Assembly: GCA_035772405.1 (NCBI GenBank)
Contig: JAYKKM010000009.1
Span: forward strand, 2,148,001 to 2,212,000
Reading direction: 5' to 3'
From: Chrysogorgia sp. JL179-B06
Lineage: Eukaryota > Cnidaria > Anthozoa > Scleralcyonacea > Chrysogorgiidae
Length of the DNA stretch: 64,000 bases
The notes under the pieces were generated by a model. That model made no database searches. It was not told where the DNA came from and saw only the letters and a list, made by a program, of their open reading frames with translations. Every line of letters starts with the position of its first letter. The stretch's first letter is position 1. The translations under genes and the position numbers were made by a program. Below are positions 44,117-53,930 of the stretch, piece after piece.

Positions 44117-44815
44117 TCAGGTGTGAGATTTCACCAGGTGGAGGGTCATCCAATGAGGAAATCGATGACTAGGGAGAAATGACGAGATCCAATGCTGGAT
44201 CATCAACAATTTCTGATGGGTCACAAGGTGGGACAACTTCAGAGGGTGGAACGAGGTGTCAACAGCGGGGGGCGGAACTCGGGTAGGACAAGAACGATTT
44301 TCATGGCCAGTCTGACCACAAGTAAAACAAGTGCGTATTTGGCCGCGATACACAACGATCGCCGCTTGGCCACGCACAACAATGCGAAAAGGAATAGGAG
44401 TATGTATCTCCATGTTAACTATTAAAATACCAGAATAAATTTCATCAAACTCACGTTCGATGCTTTCTGCTGTACCGTAGGGTGCCAGAGCTTGAGAAAC
44501 GTGTTGCAGGTCCATTTCAAAAGGTAGGCGATGAACGCGAACAACGCGCTTAAAACGGGCTCGTGACAATTCCACCGGAAATTCACGAAAAGACAGGCCA
44601 GTAGACACCAGTCTAACAGCGGCTTCATCATCAGGACAGGTAATCCTAACCCGATGACCAGGGAGAAGTTGCACACAGGAAAACACAGCCGCAATGGCTG
44701 GATACTGCACACGGAAATCCGCTTTGACCATTCGAAAAGTATACTTCGGTCAGTTTGCCACTGCATGAGGAGAAAACTTCCCATAGATAGTGCGACTGGC
44801 GAACTCTTGATTCAT
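44117..44815 (-). pseudogene. LINE ORF1 (RRM-like plus CCHC), U2-inserted element
   Basis: An ATG at 44815 (MNQEFASRTIYGKFSPHAVA) meets a stop after 21 codons. The main frame (44731-44117) has FPVELSRARFKRVVRVHRLP, SQALAPYGTAESIEREFDEI and a CCHC knuckle CFTCGQTGHENRSCP. The order and spacing match the half-LINE ORF1 (LPYG, FGEV, CFGCGKPGHEFVNCP), so the two are relatives. The C-terminus is lost at the endonuclease deletion. Confidence 0.8.
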
Positions 44816-45094
44816 CTTCCAAATTCGTTGTCCAATTCCAGGCTAGGTCCAAAAATCCAATAAATCCAATAAAAGTCGTTGCAAATCTCGTAGATACTGT
44901 GTAGCAGCATTAATAGGTAGCACCTAAAGCATGGATCCGCCACAGTCACAGTTTAGAACTTGATTTAAATCTTGTTTTGAAAGTATAAACGCGAAAAACG
45001 GCGTGAAAACACTAGCGGTTCCGCTGACCTGCATCCGCCGAGCGCGGGCGCCAGTTCAGCGTTCGTTAATTCTACCAAAAGGTCGATGACGGTT

Positions 45095-45213
45095 GGTCAA
45101 CAACACAGAGTATTCCCAGGCTGTCACCCATCCAAGTACTAACTCCGCCCGACCAGACTTAACTGCGGTGATCGGACGAGAACCAGTGTTTTCCTGGTGG
45201 TGTGGTCGTAGAC
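45095..45213 (-). rRNA. 5S rRNA, copy 2
   Basis: 119 nt. The C-box region TACTTGGATGGGTGAC is intact. The 3' strand of the terminal stem is altered (GTTGTTGACC against GTCGTAGACC), so the end helix pairs poorly, and CTGGTTCTCG replaces CCGGTTCTCG. A T4 run follows in CGACCTTTTGGT. Confidence 0.95.
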
Positions 45214-45700
45214 ATTTCCTACAGCGAATTACGAAGTATTGTGGGAGATGAATTCGCAAGAGTAGTTCGCATGCATGCGAATCAATGTGGCGTGGGTGCG
45301 ACGCATGCGGCCATGAAATTGGGGAGACTTTGTGAGGGAAGGATGCATGTTGGACAAACGTCCGCCGTAAGCGATCGGTGTGAGTTGGGTGGCAAGAATG
45401 ACACGTCGAGGTTCGTCTGTGGATGGATTCAGGATGTGCTGAACGACGGGATGTCAGGCAGGCGGTGTGTGATATTCGATAGGATCGAGATGTTGTTGGT
45501 CGGTGTCATCTGGATTCGTGATTGCAGCTTTTTCGTCGGCTTTGATGACTTTTGGATTGTTGTGGAACGATTTTGTATGAGATGTGAGATGGATTTCGTT
45601 CGATTGTCGGCTTCTTAATGATCTTGTTCGACAGCTCGACGATCGAATGATGTTTGTGCGGTGGCAGTGTGAATTTCAAGTGGATTGTTGAGTTTGATTT

Positions 45701-45834
45701 GGGGACGAGCGCGAACGCAGGTCCCCACTACGAGAAATCATACGCTCGAGTTGCCCACATTTGGGGCAATAGCAGGAGTCAACCCAGTCGAAGTGCAATG
45801 AGAGGGACTCATCCTGAGAGGACTCCCTATGTGA
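45701..45834 (-). ncRNA. U1 snRNA, nt about 29 to 3' end
   Basis: Begins TCACATAGGGAGTCC, corresponding to the region after TGATCA of the intact copies, and continues through stems II-IV to GCGCTCGTCCCC. The Sm-site region is TATGATTTCTCG, weaker than copy 1. The first about 28 nt, including the splice-site recognition sequence, are replaced by the A-rich tail of another LINE. Confidence 0.93.
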
Positions 45835-47010
45835 GTTTGTTTTTTTTCTTTTTAAATAATCTTTATTTACAATTCAGATTACATTTTTTTTCTTAAATCG
45901 TCGATCACTGTTCTTATTCTTTTAGTTCTACTGTTCTAAACTAAGATGTTAATCTGTCCGTTTGTGTCATCTGCGAAAACTTTCTCATGGGTCCATATTG
46001 TTGCAATGTTGGTGAGCTTGTTGTTGATAATGTCGTTCTTTATCCGTTGAGTCATTACTCATCAAAATCGTTCGATTTCGGCGCAGAACGCTTCGTCGTG
46101 GAGAAGCGAGGAATTGAACTTCCACAGACCCTTGCCCTGTTCGACCCCGAATGGAAGGTCAATCTGCAGATACACATAACTGTGATTAATTTCAACCGAC
46201 GTGACAAGCCCAAGATATCTCTGGGGCAGCCATACCATATCAATGCGGGATCCCTGTTTGCCATTTGGTCGCCTCCAAGTGAACTCTGCGCCATCTGGGT
46301 GACGAGCACGCCAAACGTCGCAGAGATCAAATGTACCCATTAGATCTTTCAGGGTTGAGGACCAATTGTACGCCCAGTGTGATTTCGGGTTACACCCAAC
46401 CGATCGACATATGGATCAACTACCGTGTTGAAATCCCCACATAACAACGCAGGGATATCTGGGTCTATGGCTTGATAAAAGGACTCAAAAAATTGAGCCC
46501 CAGCATCCTTTTGATTTGGCGCGTAAAGACACGCCACCTCGAAGTTAAAATTATCACGAGCGAACTCGACAATAATCAAACGAGCAGAGCTGTCACGCCA
46601 CCATTTCACCGCTTCGAGATCAAGCCAGAAGAGGATGGCAACCCCGCAGAAACGTACAGCTCCCGGGGGGGCCGAAGGGGGGAACCACCCTGCGAATTCA
46701 CCCTCTGAGGTCGAGTGAGTCTCCTGTAGGCACACGATGTCCGGGCCTACACAATTCAAACAGGCCATTAAGGTCTGTCCGCAAGTCTGTCCATTAAGGT
46801 CTGGACGCAAGTTGCCGGACGCGGTCAGGAGGGACATGGGTGGATTGACCCTGACGGAGCAGAGTCATGTTGACTAGTGGAAACAGCGCCCACTAGGGGG
46901 AAGACAGGTGGAACGGACCCGGGACCGGGTGGAGGAGGGTCCAGTTGAAGTGCATGGGGACGTGCCCCGCATCTAAAGCAGGTGTGTGTCTGTCCGCTAG
47001 CAGCGCCAGA
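45835..47010 (-). mobile_element. LINE fragment ending at U1 nt 29
   Basis: Minus-strand sequence with the shared block GGATCCATGCT at about 47010, a partial CCHC knuckle (GQTHTCFRCGARPHALQ), and then the APE endonuclease of ORF2. It ends in an A-rich 3' tail (AATAAAG, A-runs, 45840-45890) that abuts U1 internally. No RT is present. Its 5' side looks like the U2-inserted group while its 3' end lies in U1 at a different position from the main U1 family, so it is either a third target preference or a recombinant. Confidence 0.72.
46050..46837 (-). pseudogene. LINE APE endonuclease domain
   Basis: SLLTASGNLRP, NCVGPDIVCLQETHSTSEGE (catalytic Glu in QETH), GVAILFWLDLEAVKWWRDS, NFEVACLYAPNQKDAGAQ, and CGDFNTVVDPYVDRLG. 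After a frameshift near 46345 come RHPDGAEFTWRRPNGKQGSR, IDMVWLPQRYLGL, and HSYVYLQIDLPFG. The core catalytic residues of an AP-endonuclease fold are visible (E, D/N, RID). It belongs to the same family as 23405-24385. Confidence 0.82.
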
Positions 47011-47029
47011 GCATGGATCCACCCGCAGC

Positions 47030-47117
47030 AACTTTGTAGATCACTGTAGACTTCTTGAGAACTCTCCAAGGCTCGAGTATCACTTCTGCCAGAAGGTAGA
47101 GAAGCGTGGTCGTAGAC
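47030..47117 (-). ncRNA. Fused 5S (nt 1-12) / U2 5' remnant
   Basis: Minus strand reads GTCTACGACCA, which is 5S nt 1-11, then directly CGCTTCTCTACCTTCTGGC, a diverged U2 nt 3-21. About 107 nt of 5S and the 5S-U2 spacer are therefore deleted. The following GAAGTGATAC matches the leader found after U2 in the two half-LINEs. This is a scar of recombination between array units. Confidence 0.75.
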
Positions 47118-47560
47118 ATTTTCTACGTCGAGATGCGAAGTGTTGTGGGAGACGAATTCGCAGTGGCGCTGAGTTCGTATATGTAAATCAATCGGACGTG
47201 GGAGTGCACTCAGTATTGATGAATTCGTCAGTGAAGATGTGTGAGGGAATGTTGTTTTGTGAATGTGCTGCATAAAGCATGGGATAAGCGAGAGTTGGAT
47301 GGGTGGCAGAAGTGACAGCTCGAAGTTGCAGGCAGGCAGGCAGGCGGTGGTTTTGTTGCGATCGCTGTCGACGAGTTGAACGATGGGATGTGATATTCGA
47401 TAGATCGAGGTGTTGTTGATGATCGGTGTCTGTGATTGTAGCTTTTTTGTCGTCCTCAGTAGTTTTCGGATTCTTGTGAAAGGAGATGGAGAACGGATGG
47501 GATGGATTCTGTTTGACATATGCATTTGTTGCTTGCTCGGTGCTACTGGCTTCCTATTCT
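47118..47560 (-). repeat. U1-5S spacer, type II (partial)
   Basis: Closely matches 52496-52935, including ATGCATATGTCGAACAGAATCC-like and CACGTCCGATTGATTTAC words. Its U1-proximal end is cut at about 47560, where the 3' part of a REL-type LINE begins. Confidence 0.85.
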
Positions 47561-47599
47561 TGTACCTGAGGTTTGGTGTGTGCATTTATGAAATGACGT

Positions 47600-49255
47600 A
47601 GTTACGCTTATGGAATATCATAACTCCTGTCTAAGGCATGAGTCCTGGTGACTTCCTAATGGATCTTATATCGATCCTGTATGATAAAAAAATTGGGAAT
47701 TCAAAACATAAAAGGTAGAAAATATAAGTATAAGTGTCTGTTATTCATGTCCCTCAAGGTGCCTACGATATATGTTTGTTGATCCTTGGATCACATCTGA
47801 GCAGCACAGCTTTCGGAAAAGTGATTTGTATGACTTGGACATGCCTAACCGTCTGAGGACCTTTTCGTTGTTGACGTGCCATGTACTGAGTGCGCCAATA
47901 ACGAAACCGAAGACCTCGCAGTTGAACCCCTGGGAGAGAAAGTGTTGTTTTATTCCATCATGCGTTGCTCTGCCTCCGCGAGGGCTTCTGCACCATTCTC
48001 GAACGGGCAGCAAACGTCGATAATTGAGACCGTGTCTCCTTCCTTGATGACAATGTCCGGTCGTAAAAGGGAATTGGTGTTGGGCACACAGCGATCGATT
48101 GTTATTTCTCCAAAACACACGGCATTTGTAATACGGTTTATGATTTTGTCATGACGTTCACGGATCAGTAACATATTCGGTGGGCAATGACCAAACACGT
48201 GCAGGAGAGTCTCGTTGTCCATGGGGTGACGCGTCGGACCATCGGCTCTTTACGGAGTTAAGACTTAGGCAGTTCAGTTGTGCTTTGTGTATGAACCTCC
48301 AGTCTTTAAATCGGATGTTCATGCCAGTGAACTGCCAATGGGAGCCATTGATGTACGGATCGGCCTCTAGGGCCTGGGCTACTTTCCCCTGATCGTTGAG
48401 TTCAGCTAGATTTTTGGCATATCTGCCTCTACACACGTTGTGTAAGAATCGGCATACCGCGGGTGCTTTGGCTGGGCCGGAGTCGTCGGTGGACACGGTT
48501 GGCTCGCCGATCTCTGGAATTTTGATGATTATTTTGAGGTTCCGAGTGGCTTTTCTTGTTCTTGTCCAAAGGGACTGGTAACGGTAACGCGGGCTTTGCA
48601 ATCGTTCATCTGGAAGCGAGGAGAGGTAGGCTGTTACGAGTGCAGGCGTTGGGTTGTGCTGGGCAGCGAAACGGACAGTCTGTAGGAGTTCGGTGCGGGC
48701 GATAGCTGCTACCGCAGGGTCGGAGGAGGCCAGCATCTTCGCTGCTTGTATTATGGTTTGCACGTCGCATTCCTGTAACGGATCTTGGAAGCCCAGACTG
48801 CCTGCTTGACGGGATGCGAAGATGTAGTTCGTTGTTGCGCGATTGGCAGATCACATATTTTCCTCACAACTCTGGTTAGGGTGGAACGATACTTCTCCAG
48901 GGACTGTTTGAGCGGGTTGCCAGCTCGGAGTGCGTATGTTAGACTTGGCTGCACGAACGTACGGATTGCATCAAGTTTCTGCCACGGAGACAGTAACGAG
49001 CCTTCAATGCTGATCAGGTCGGGGATGAGACGGTCAACAAGCTCTGGAAGGTTGTTCACGTTGTGGACGAGTCCTATCGGAACCCCGAGGTATCGATAGT
49101 TTTCCTGGGCTGTCATTGAAGGGATGGCTTGGCCTTGGATAAGAAAATTGTTGGTGTCTACCACCATCTCCCCTTGCTCAACTCCGCGGATGCTGAGTGA
49201 CGCACATTTGTCTTGACACTTCTTCTGCATGACACTGGCTTGGTGGTTTTCACCG
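47600..49255 (-). pseudogene. REL-endonuclease LINE, 5'-truncated copy
   Basis: Starts within the RT thumb (AQENYRYLGVPIGLVHNVNN, LSPWQKLDAIRTFVQPSLTY). It continues through ARTELLQTVRFAAQHNPTPA, FKDWRFIHKAQLNCLSLN, a frame-shifted CCHC (ETLLHVFGHC), and the endonuclease (RERHDKIINRITNAVCFGEI, NSLLRPDIVIKEGDTVSIID, CCPFENGAEALAEAE). After another shift come GFVIGALSTWHVNNEKVLRR and the stop at 47741. About 140 nt of 3' UTR follow. It lies in the U1-5S spacer (3' side) and against a half-LINE (5' side). Confidence 0.88.
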
Positions 49256-49269
49256 CGGCTGCTGGTGTG

Positions 49270-52231
49270 GAAGTGGTATCCAAGCAAGAATGGAAAGTGA
49301 ATCGTGAACGACCGTGCCAAAATAAATGGCACGAGACAACATGATTTAACGTCAGGTTCTGACCGACGACTACCGAGCCGAAAACGACTACGGTAGACTT
49401 TTTCGTGGTGGGGGACCTGAATCGTCTTCAAGAGAAGAGTCTCCAGGAACACCCCACCGGAAGTCAAACAGACAAACAAAACGAGACAAACATAATACCG
49501 GGGCAGATAGAGCTCAAAGAACCCAAACCGAAGTATGGGGTTACCTCAGGCCGCACCAAGCCTCCACCGGAGGGCAGAAGCTGGTTGCTAAGAAGTCGCG
49601 CTTTCCAGGCGACCGAGGCCTCTAAGCCTATGCTGCTACGGACGGTTCACGGGTGGTTTTTCCCATTATTTTTCTTCTTCCCCTTTTTCTTCCCACTGGG
49701 CCCCTTCTTGGGGGGAGGAAGACACCTTTTCGGTGCGGGCGCACGCGGCGGAGATGGACCTTTTGGAGAACAAGAACCCAGGGGCGGGAAATCATCCACG
49801 ACCTCAGGTACCTTGTCCAGGCGGATGGGAGCCGGGGGAGAATGACCCGCAAAATCGCCACAGGAATAACCAGTGGCAGAGGCTAAAAGAGCGAGATCCT
49901 CGGGTGGATGAGGGAGAGGGATGGGGCGAGGGACACCCACGGGTGAGGAAGGGGGAGGAGGGGAAAAGGGGGAGGCCAAATCGCAGACAATGTAGCCCAG
50001 CTGATCCACTTCAGTGTCGGGGGGGAATTCATAATTATAAAGGAAGGTGAGGTTGCATGGGTCAGGATTGGGGGGCTGGAAGGTGTGAAAACCTTCCTGC
50101 AGTTGCCATTTGTCAAAGTAGGCCATTTCAGCCGCCTCCTCATCATCCATATCTTCGTAAAAAACCGAGGTATCATCAATCCCAGGATCATGATACGATG
50201 ACAGCACCGTGACCAGCCGATGTATTGGCCCTGAACGAGGGTCAGCGGAACCCACAACCGACGCAGGCAAAGGAACCAAAGTGGGCGAAGGTAACCCCAA
50301 GACCACCACCTCCCCAGGGGGAACAGGGTCCGAGGACCCGGGATCCACCACAGGGGGAAGAGTCAACGAAAGAGACAGGGGGGCGGACTGCACCGGAGAG
50401 GGATCAGAGAGGGAACTCGCAACGGAGTTCACTTTTGTCAGAGCAACTTTTTTTTTGTTTGGGAACCATGGACAGCTTACCCCCCGGTACATGGGCACTC
50501 CCTCAATCTGCAAAGGAAGGAGGGCGTCCGACTCAGAATCAAGAGGTGGAACAGGGAGGGAACCGTCGACGGAGTCCACCGGGGCAAAGGACAACCCGGG
50601 GACCACGGAGAGATCCACCAACAGGGGATCAGATTGGGGCCGACAGGGAAACAGTAGATGGAACAGGGAGGGAACTCTCGACGGAGTCCACCGGGGCAAA
50701 AGACAACCCGGGGACCACGGAGAGTTCAACCTCCGCAGCCGGGTCAATCCCACCAGCAAGAGGGACTGAACAAGACGGCAGTAAGGACGGGGGGTGGTGC
50801 GGAGGGGAGACCGGACGCGATCTTCAGCGATCAAGAGGGAACTCTCGACAGAGTCCACCACGGCAGACAACACCGTGGAGACCCCGGAGAGCTCAACCGA
50901 ACCCACCACCACGGGGGGACAGAGATGGAAAAGCCCCCACCCAGAGGGGCAGTTTTCCGCGCACGACTGCGCGGAGAGCGGTCACGATGGTCATAGGACT
51001 TATTAGTAAACGAGCCCTCGATCAGAATGACCGAGGCTAAATCATCGGCCCCCAAGGGCTCCACCACCTGACTGCCAAGGTCCAAACACCCAAACGAGTT
51101 GGACGTGACAGCAGGGGCGATGAGGGGTGAAACAGTGATCAAGGGCGATCGATGGCCGGGGACCACAGACCACGCGCCGGCCCAGGGGCGGGAGGCAACA
51201 GGAGATGTCAACCCCTCGTCATCGTCAGATGACAAGACCAGGTCATCCACCAACCGAAGGTCAGCGGTAATAGCGGCCTCAGCCGCGCGGTCCTGATTAC
51301 GTTGTAACTCCTCCGCCAACAACGGCAGTGGAGCATTGGGCATAGGTTCCAGATTGGCTGCAACATCCGGGACCGTACCAGTCCCCGAAACTGGACGATG
51401 GCGAGACGGGCAGTTCACGAACTCATGCCCAGGTCCGCCGCAGCCAAAACAGGTGCGAGTCTGACCCCTACAAAATGTTACAGGGGAAACCCTGCACCCG
51501 GAGGCGAGATGGAATAGGCCTCTTGATGTCCATTAATACCTGGCGCACGGCGGACCGAAGACCCAAATGGGTCTCATACTGAATTTTGAAGACCTCGCCG
51601 TAAGCTGACAATAAAGCCCGGACGAGGTCAGTGGCGACACCATAAGGAAGTCGAGCCACTGTAACCCATTTCTTCGATGAAATAGGCGTGAGAGTCATCG
51701 GGTGACCCCGCAAAGACAAACCCGAACGAATGACATCCTCGAGCACATTGCCCGAGGAGAACGTGAGGCAGACCTTGTTCACGGCGAACAGGTCTACGCA
51801 GTCAAACGTATGCAGATAGTTTGCAGGGAGCTGACGTTTCAGCTCACCTGCCAATTCCTTGAAAGTAACGCGTGGCCTGTTAACCAGAGCCAGCGCCGGA
51901 AAAAACCCAATGGCTTTCCTGTTTGAAAATGGAGTAGCCATTCCCACACACAATAAACAAAAAAACGTACGAACCAAGCCCTTGACACCAGTCAAGGGCA
52001 CACACCACCGACCAACGAAACCACTGGACGGCAAACACAGGCAAGCGCAGGATCACCTCCCACGAACAAAAAGCGCTGACCAAGCGCCCAAACCACAAGT
52101 GGAAGGAGGACCAAGCGTTGATAGAAACGAGGAGTGGTGTATAAGCGTTAGCGGGTTAGCAACTCCTCAGCATGGATCTGCCGAATTCACCACAAACACA
52201 GTCTTCTTCTAGACCACGGTATCACTTACTG
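49270..52231 (-). mobile_element. U2-inserted half-LINE, copy 2 (ORF1 only)
   Basis: Same structure as copy 1 at 33.7-36.5 kb. U2 nt 1-25 lie immediately upstream (52232-52257), followed by a leader with AAGTGATACCGTGGTCTA and GATCCATGCT, one ORF1, then a 3' UTR matching 33960-34330 almost word for word (GACCGACGACTACCGAGCCG and others). The last about 200 nt of 3' UTR and the downstream U2 flank are missing, replaced by a REL LINE fragment at about 49260. No endonuclease or RT. Confidence 0.85.
49649..51950 (-). pseudogene. Half-LINE ORF1 protein, copy 2
   Basis: Starts MATPFSNRKAIGFFPALALV (about 51950) and is open to the end of the RRM-like region (VTVARLPYGVATDLVRALLS). A frameshift at about 51475 falls just before the CCHC knuckle, which reads on as MNCPSRHRPVSGTGTVPDVA. 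A 421-residue frame (50912-49647) carries acidic and Pro-rich sequence (SVFYEDMDDEEAAEMAYFDK) and ends VVDDFPPLGSCSPKGPSPPR with a Lys-rich tail GKKKGKKKNNGKNHP. It is longer than copy 1 by tandem-like expansion of DSVESSL-type segments near 50.6-50.9 kb. About 760 codons in all. Confidence 0.82.
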
Positions 52232-52257
52232 CCTTAGCCAAAAGGCCGAGAAGCGAT
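52232..52257 (-). ncRNA. U2 snRNA 5' end (nt 1-25), split by LINE
   Basis: ATCGCTTCTCGGCC then TTTTGGCTAAGG, identical to U2 through nt 25. It is preceded by the same promoter-like TTTATACTTTCAAAAC as the unit at 36.5 kb and followed by half-LINE leader. Confidence 0.9.
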
Positions 52258-52376
52258 ACCGACCCTTGTTTTGAAAGTATAAACGCGAAAAACGGTGTGC
52301 AAAAACAAGCGGTTCCGCTGGCCGTCCCTTGGCGAGCGCGGGCGCTATTTGAGCGCGTTCAAACCAAAAGGCGGTT

Positions 52377-52495
52377 GGTCTACGACACGGAGTATTCCCA
52401 GGCGGTCACCCATCCAAGTACTAACTCCGCCCGACGAGACTTGACTGCGGTGATCGGACGAGAACCGGTGTTTTCCTGGTGGTATGGTCGTAGAC
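52377..52495 (-). rRNA. 5S rRNA, copy 3 (best preserved)
   Basis: 119 nt with a fully complementary terminal stem (GTCTACGAC with GTCGTAGAC), an intact C-box TACTTGGATGGGTGACC, and GGTTCTCGTCCGATCACC. TTTT follows 12 nt after the 3' end. Of the three copies this is the likeliest to be transcribed. It lies 494 nt after U1 and 120 nt before U2. Confidence 0.97.
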
Positions 52496-52988
52496 ATTTT
52501 CTACGTCGAAATGCGAAGTGTTGTGGGAGACGAATTCGCAGTGGCGCCGAGTTCGTATATGTAAATCAATCGGACGTGGGAGTGCACTCAGTATTGATGA
52601 ATTCGTCAGTGAAGATGTGTGAGGGAATGTTGTTTTGTGAACGTGCCGCATAAAGGATGGGTGCGAGAGTTGGATGGGTGGCAGAAGTTGCAGGCAGACA
52701 GGCGGTGGTTTTCTTGCGATCGCTGCCGACGAGTTGAACGACGGGATGTGATATTCGATAGATCGAGGTGTTGTTGATGATCGGTGTCTGTAATTGTAGC
52801 TTTTTTGTCGTCGTCAGTAGTTTTCGGATTCTTGTGAAAGGAGATGGAGAACGGATGGGATGGATTCTGTTCGACATATGCATTTGTTGCTTGCTCGGTG
52901 CTACTGTCGATCGAATGTTGATTCGGCGACACCGTGAACTTCGCATAGTTTGTTAGATTTGGTCTGAGTGTTTTGTTTTGGGAATGAA
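52496..52988 (-). repeat. U1-5S spacer, type II (complete)
   Basis: 493 nt between U1 and 5S, the same length as the type I spacer at 36746-37238 but only partly similar in sequence. The partial copy is at 47118-47560. Two spacer lineages with conserved length suggest a once larger array with concerted evolution. Confidence 0.85.
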
Positions 52989-53026
52989 GGGGATGAGCGC
53001 GAACGCAGGTCCCCACTACCAGAAAT

Positions 53027-53313
53027 TATTATTCATTGTACTATATTCTCGTATTCTCATTGGTTGAGAGCCTACATATAATTATTCGTATTTCGGCGCA
53101 GACAAAATAAATCTCGTATTTGTCATGTGAAAAATTTGGACATGACAAATAAATGTCGTATTTGTCATGTCCATACAGTGCCGCATATTTTTTTCAGCGG
53201 TATCTCGCATGAATTGCAAAAGTGCGGGAAATTTTGTAAAAACTATTTTGTTTTGAGTGTTGACAATGGCTACTGCTCGTTTCGCTTACGAGAATATAGT
53301 ACAATGAATAATA
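53027..53313. mobile_element. Fold-back element with 27-bp perfect TIRs
   Basis: 53027-53053 (from TATTATTCATTG to ATTCTCGTA) is the exact reverse complement of 53287-53313. Inside, 53117-53165 carries further short palindromes around TGTCATGTC and CATGACA. No coding capacity. Confidence 0.85.
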
Positions 53314-53461
53314 AAATAATTATTGAATTCGGCTTACGCAGGATATCAGAATTATTCAGACCTCGGTCAGTATTATCTGCCTCAGCCTCGCTTCGGCAGA
53401 TAACGCTGACCTCGGTCTGAATAATTCTGATATCCTGCTCAGCCTCATCCAATAATTCTTT
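53314..53461. mobile_element. Hairpin MITE (GATATCAGAATTATTCAGACC)
   Basis: Two arms of about 60-70 nt share AGGATATCAGAATTATTCAG in inverted orientation around a short loop at about 53380-53390. It is immediately next to the fold-back at 53027-53313. The pair together fill the interruption in U1, so one may have inserted beside or into the other. Confidence 0.8.
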
Positions 53462-53650
53462 ATTATACGCTCGAGTTGCCCACATTTGGGGTAATCGCAG
53501 GAGTCAACCCAGTCGAAGTGCAATGAGAGGGCCTCATCCTGAGAGGACTCCCTATGTGATCAGAGTGCCGCTCGCGTCAGGTAAGTTTTATTTTGACGCG
53601 AGAGGCAACAATGATCCTAGATAAAGAAAGAAGGAAAAAAGGGAACTAAA

Positions 53651-53930
53651 ATGGTTACTTCACCCAGTACAGACCAATTAAGGAGAGACCGGGGAAGGTG
53701 TTAAATTCATCCTAAATTAACTATTTTATCCCAACGTCAAGGCGAAGGGAGGTTTAAACTAAAAAGGATAAAAGGTTAAAAAGACAGACAATGGTTACTT
53801 CACCCAGTACAGACCAATTAAGGAGAGACCGGGGAAGGTGTTAAATTCATCCTAAATTAACTATTTTATCCCAACGCCAAAGCGAAAGGAGGTTTAAACT
53901 AAAAAGGATAAAAGGTTAAAAAGAGAAGTC
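53651..53930 (-). repeat. 140-bp tandem duplication in LINE 3' UTR
   Basis: 53651-53790 and 53791-53930 are near-identical, from ATGGTTACTTCACCCAGTAC through GGTTAAAAAG. The corresponding 3' UTRs of the other U1-inserted copies have this block once. Confidence 0.88.

Larger units (their letters stand above)
40967..44940 (-). mobile_element. U2-inserted Tx1-like LINE lacking its endonuclease
   Basis: Minus strand. The 5' end holds the shared block GGATCCATGCT (about 44930), then ORF1, then RT and C-terminal parts of ORF2. The APE endonuclease between ORF1 and the post-EN linker is absent (junction about 43985-44117). The 3' UTR shares GGAGGTACCAACAT with the half-LINE and ends in a T/A run before U2 nt 34. 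U2 nt 1-22 are not found at the 5' flank, where the promoter-like TTTATACTTTCAAAAC leads into unrelated sequence, so the left border is rearranged. Confidence 0.83.
52989..53586 (-). pseudogene. U1 snRNA interrupted at the Sm site
   Basis: U1 nt 3 to the Sm region (53586-53462) and the 3' stem (53029-52989) are separated by about 430 bp of palindromic insertion. ATTAT is present on both sides (53025-53029 and 53462-53466), which are duplicates of the ATTAT in the uninterrupted sequence TATAATTTC. The 5' end ACTTACCTGACGCGAG and stem II are intact. The gene is inactivated, having also lost its promoter to the LINE. Confidence 0.92.

Noticed and set aside
50209..51040. Plus-strand frames of 186 and 271 residues
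   Set aside because: Antisense of half-LINE ORF1. Arg/Gly/Thr-rich repetition reflects the Pro/Ser-rich minus-strand protein.
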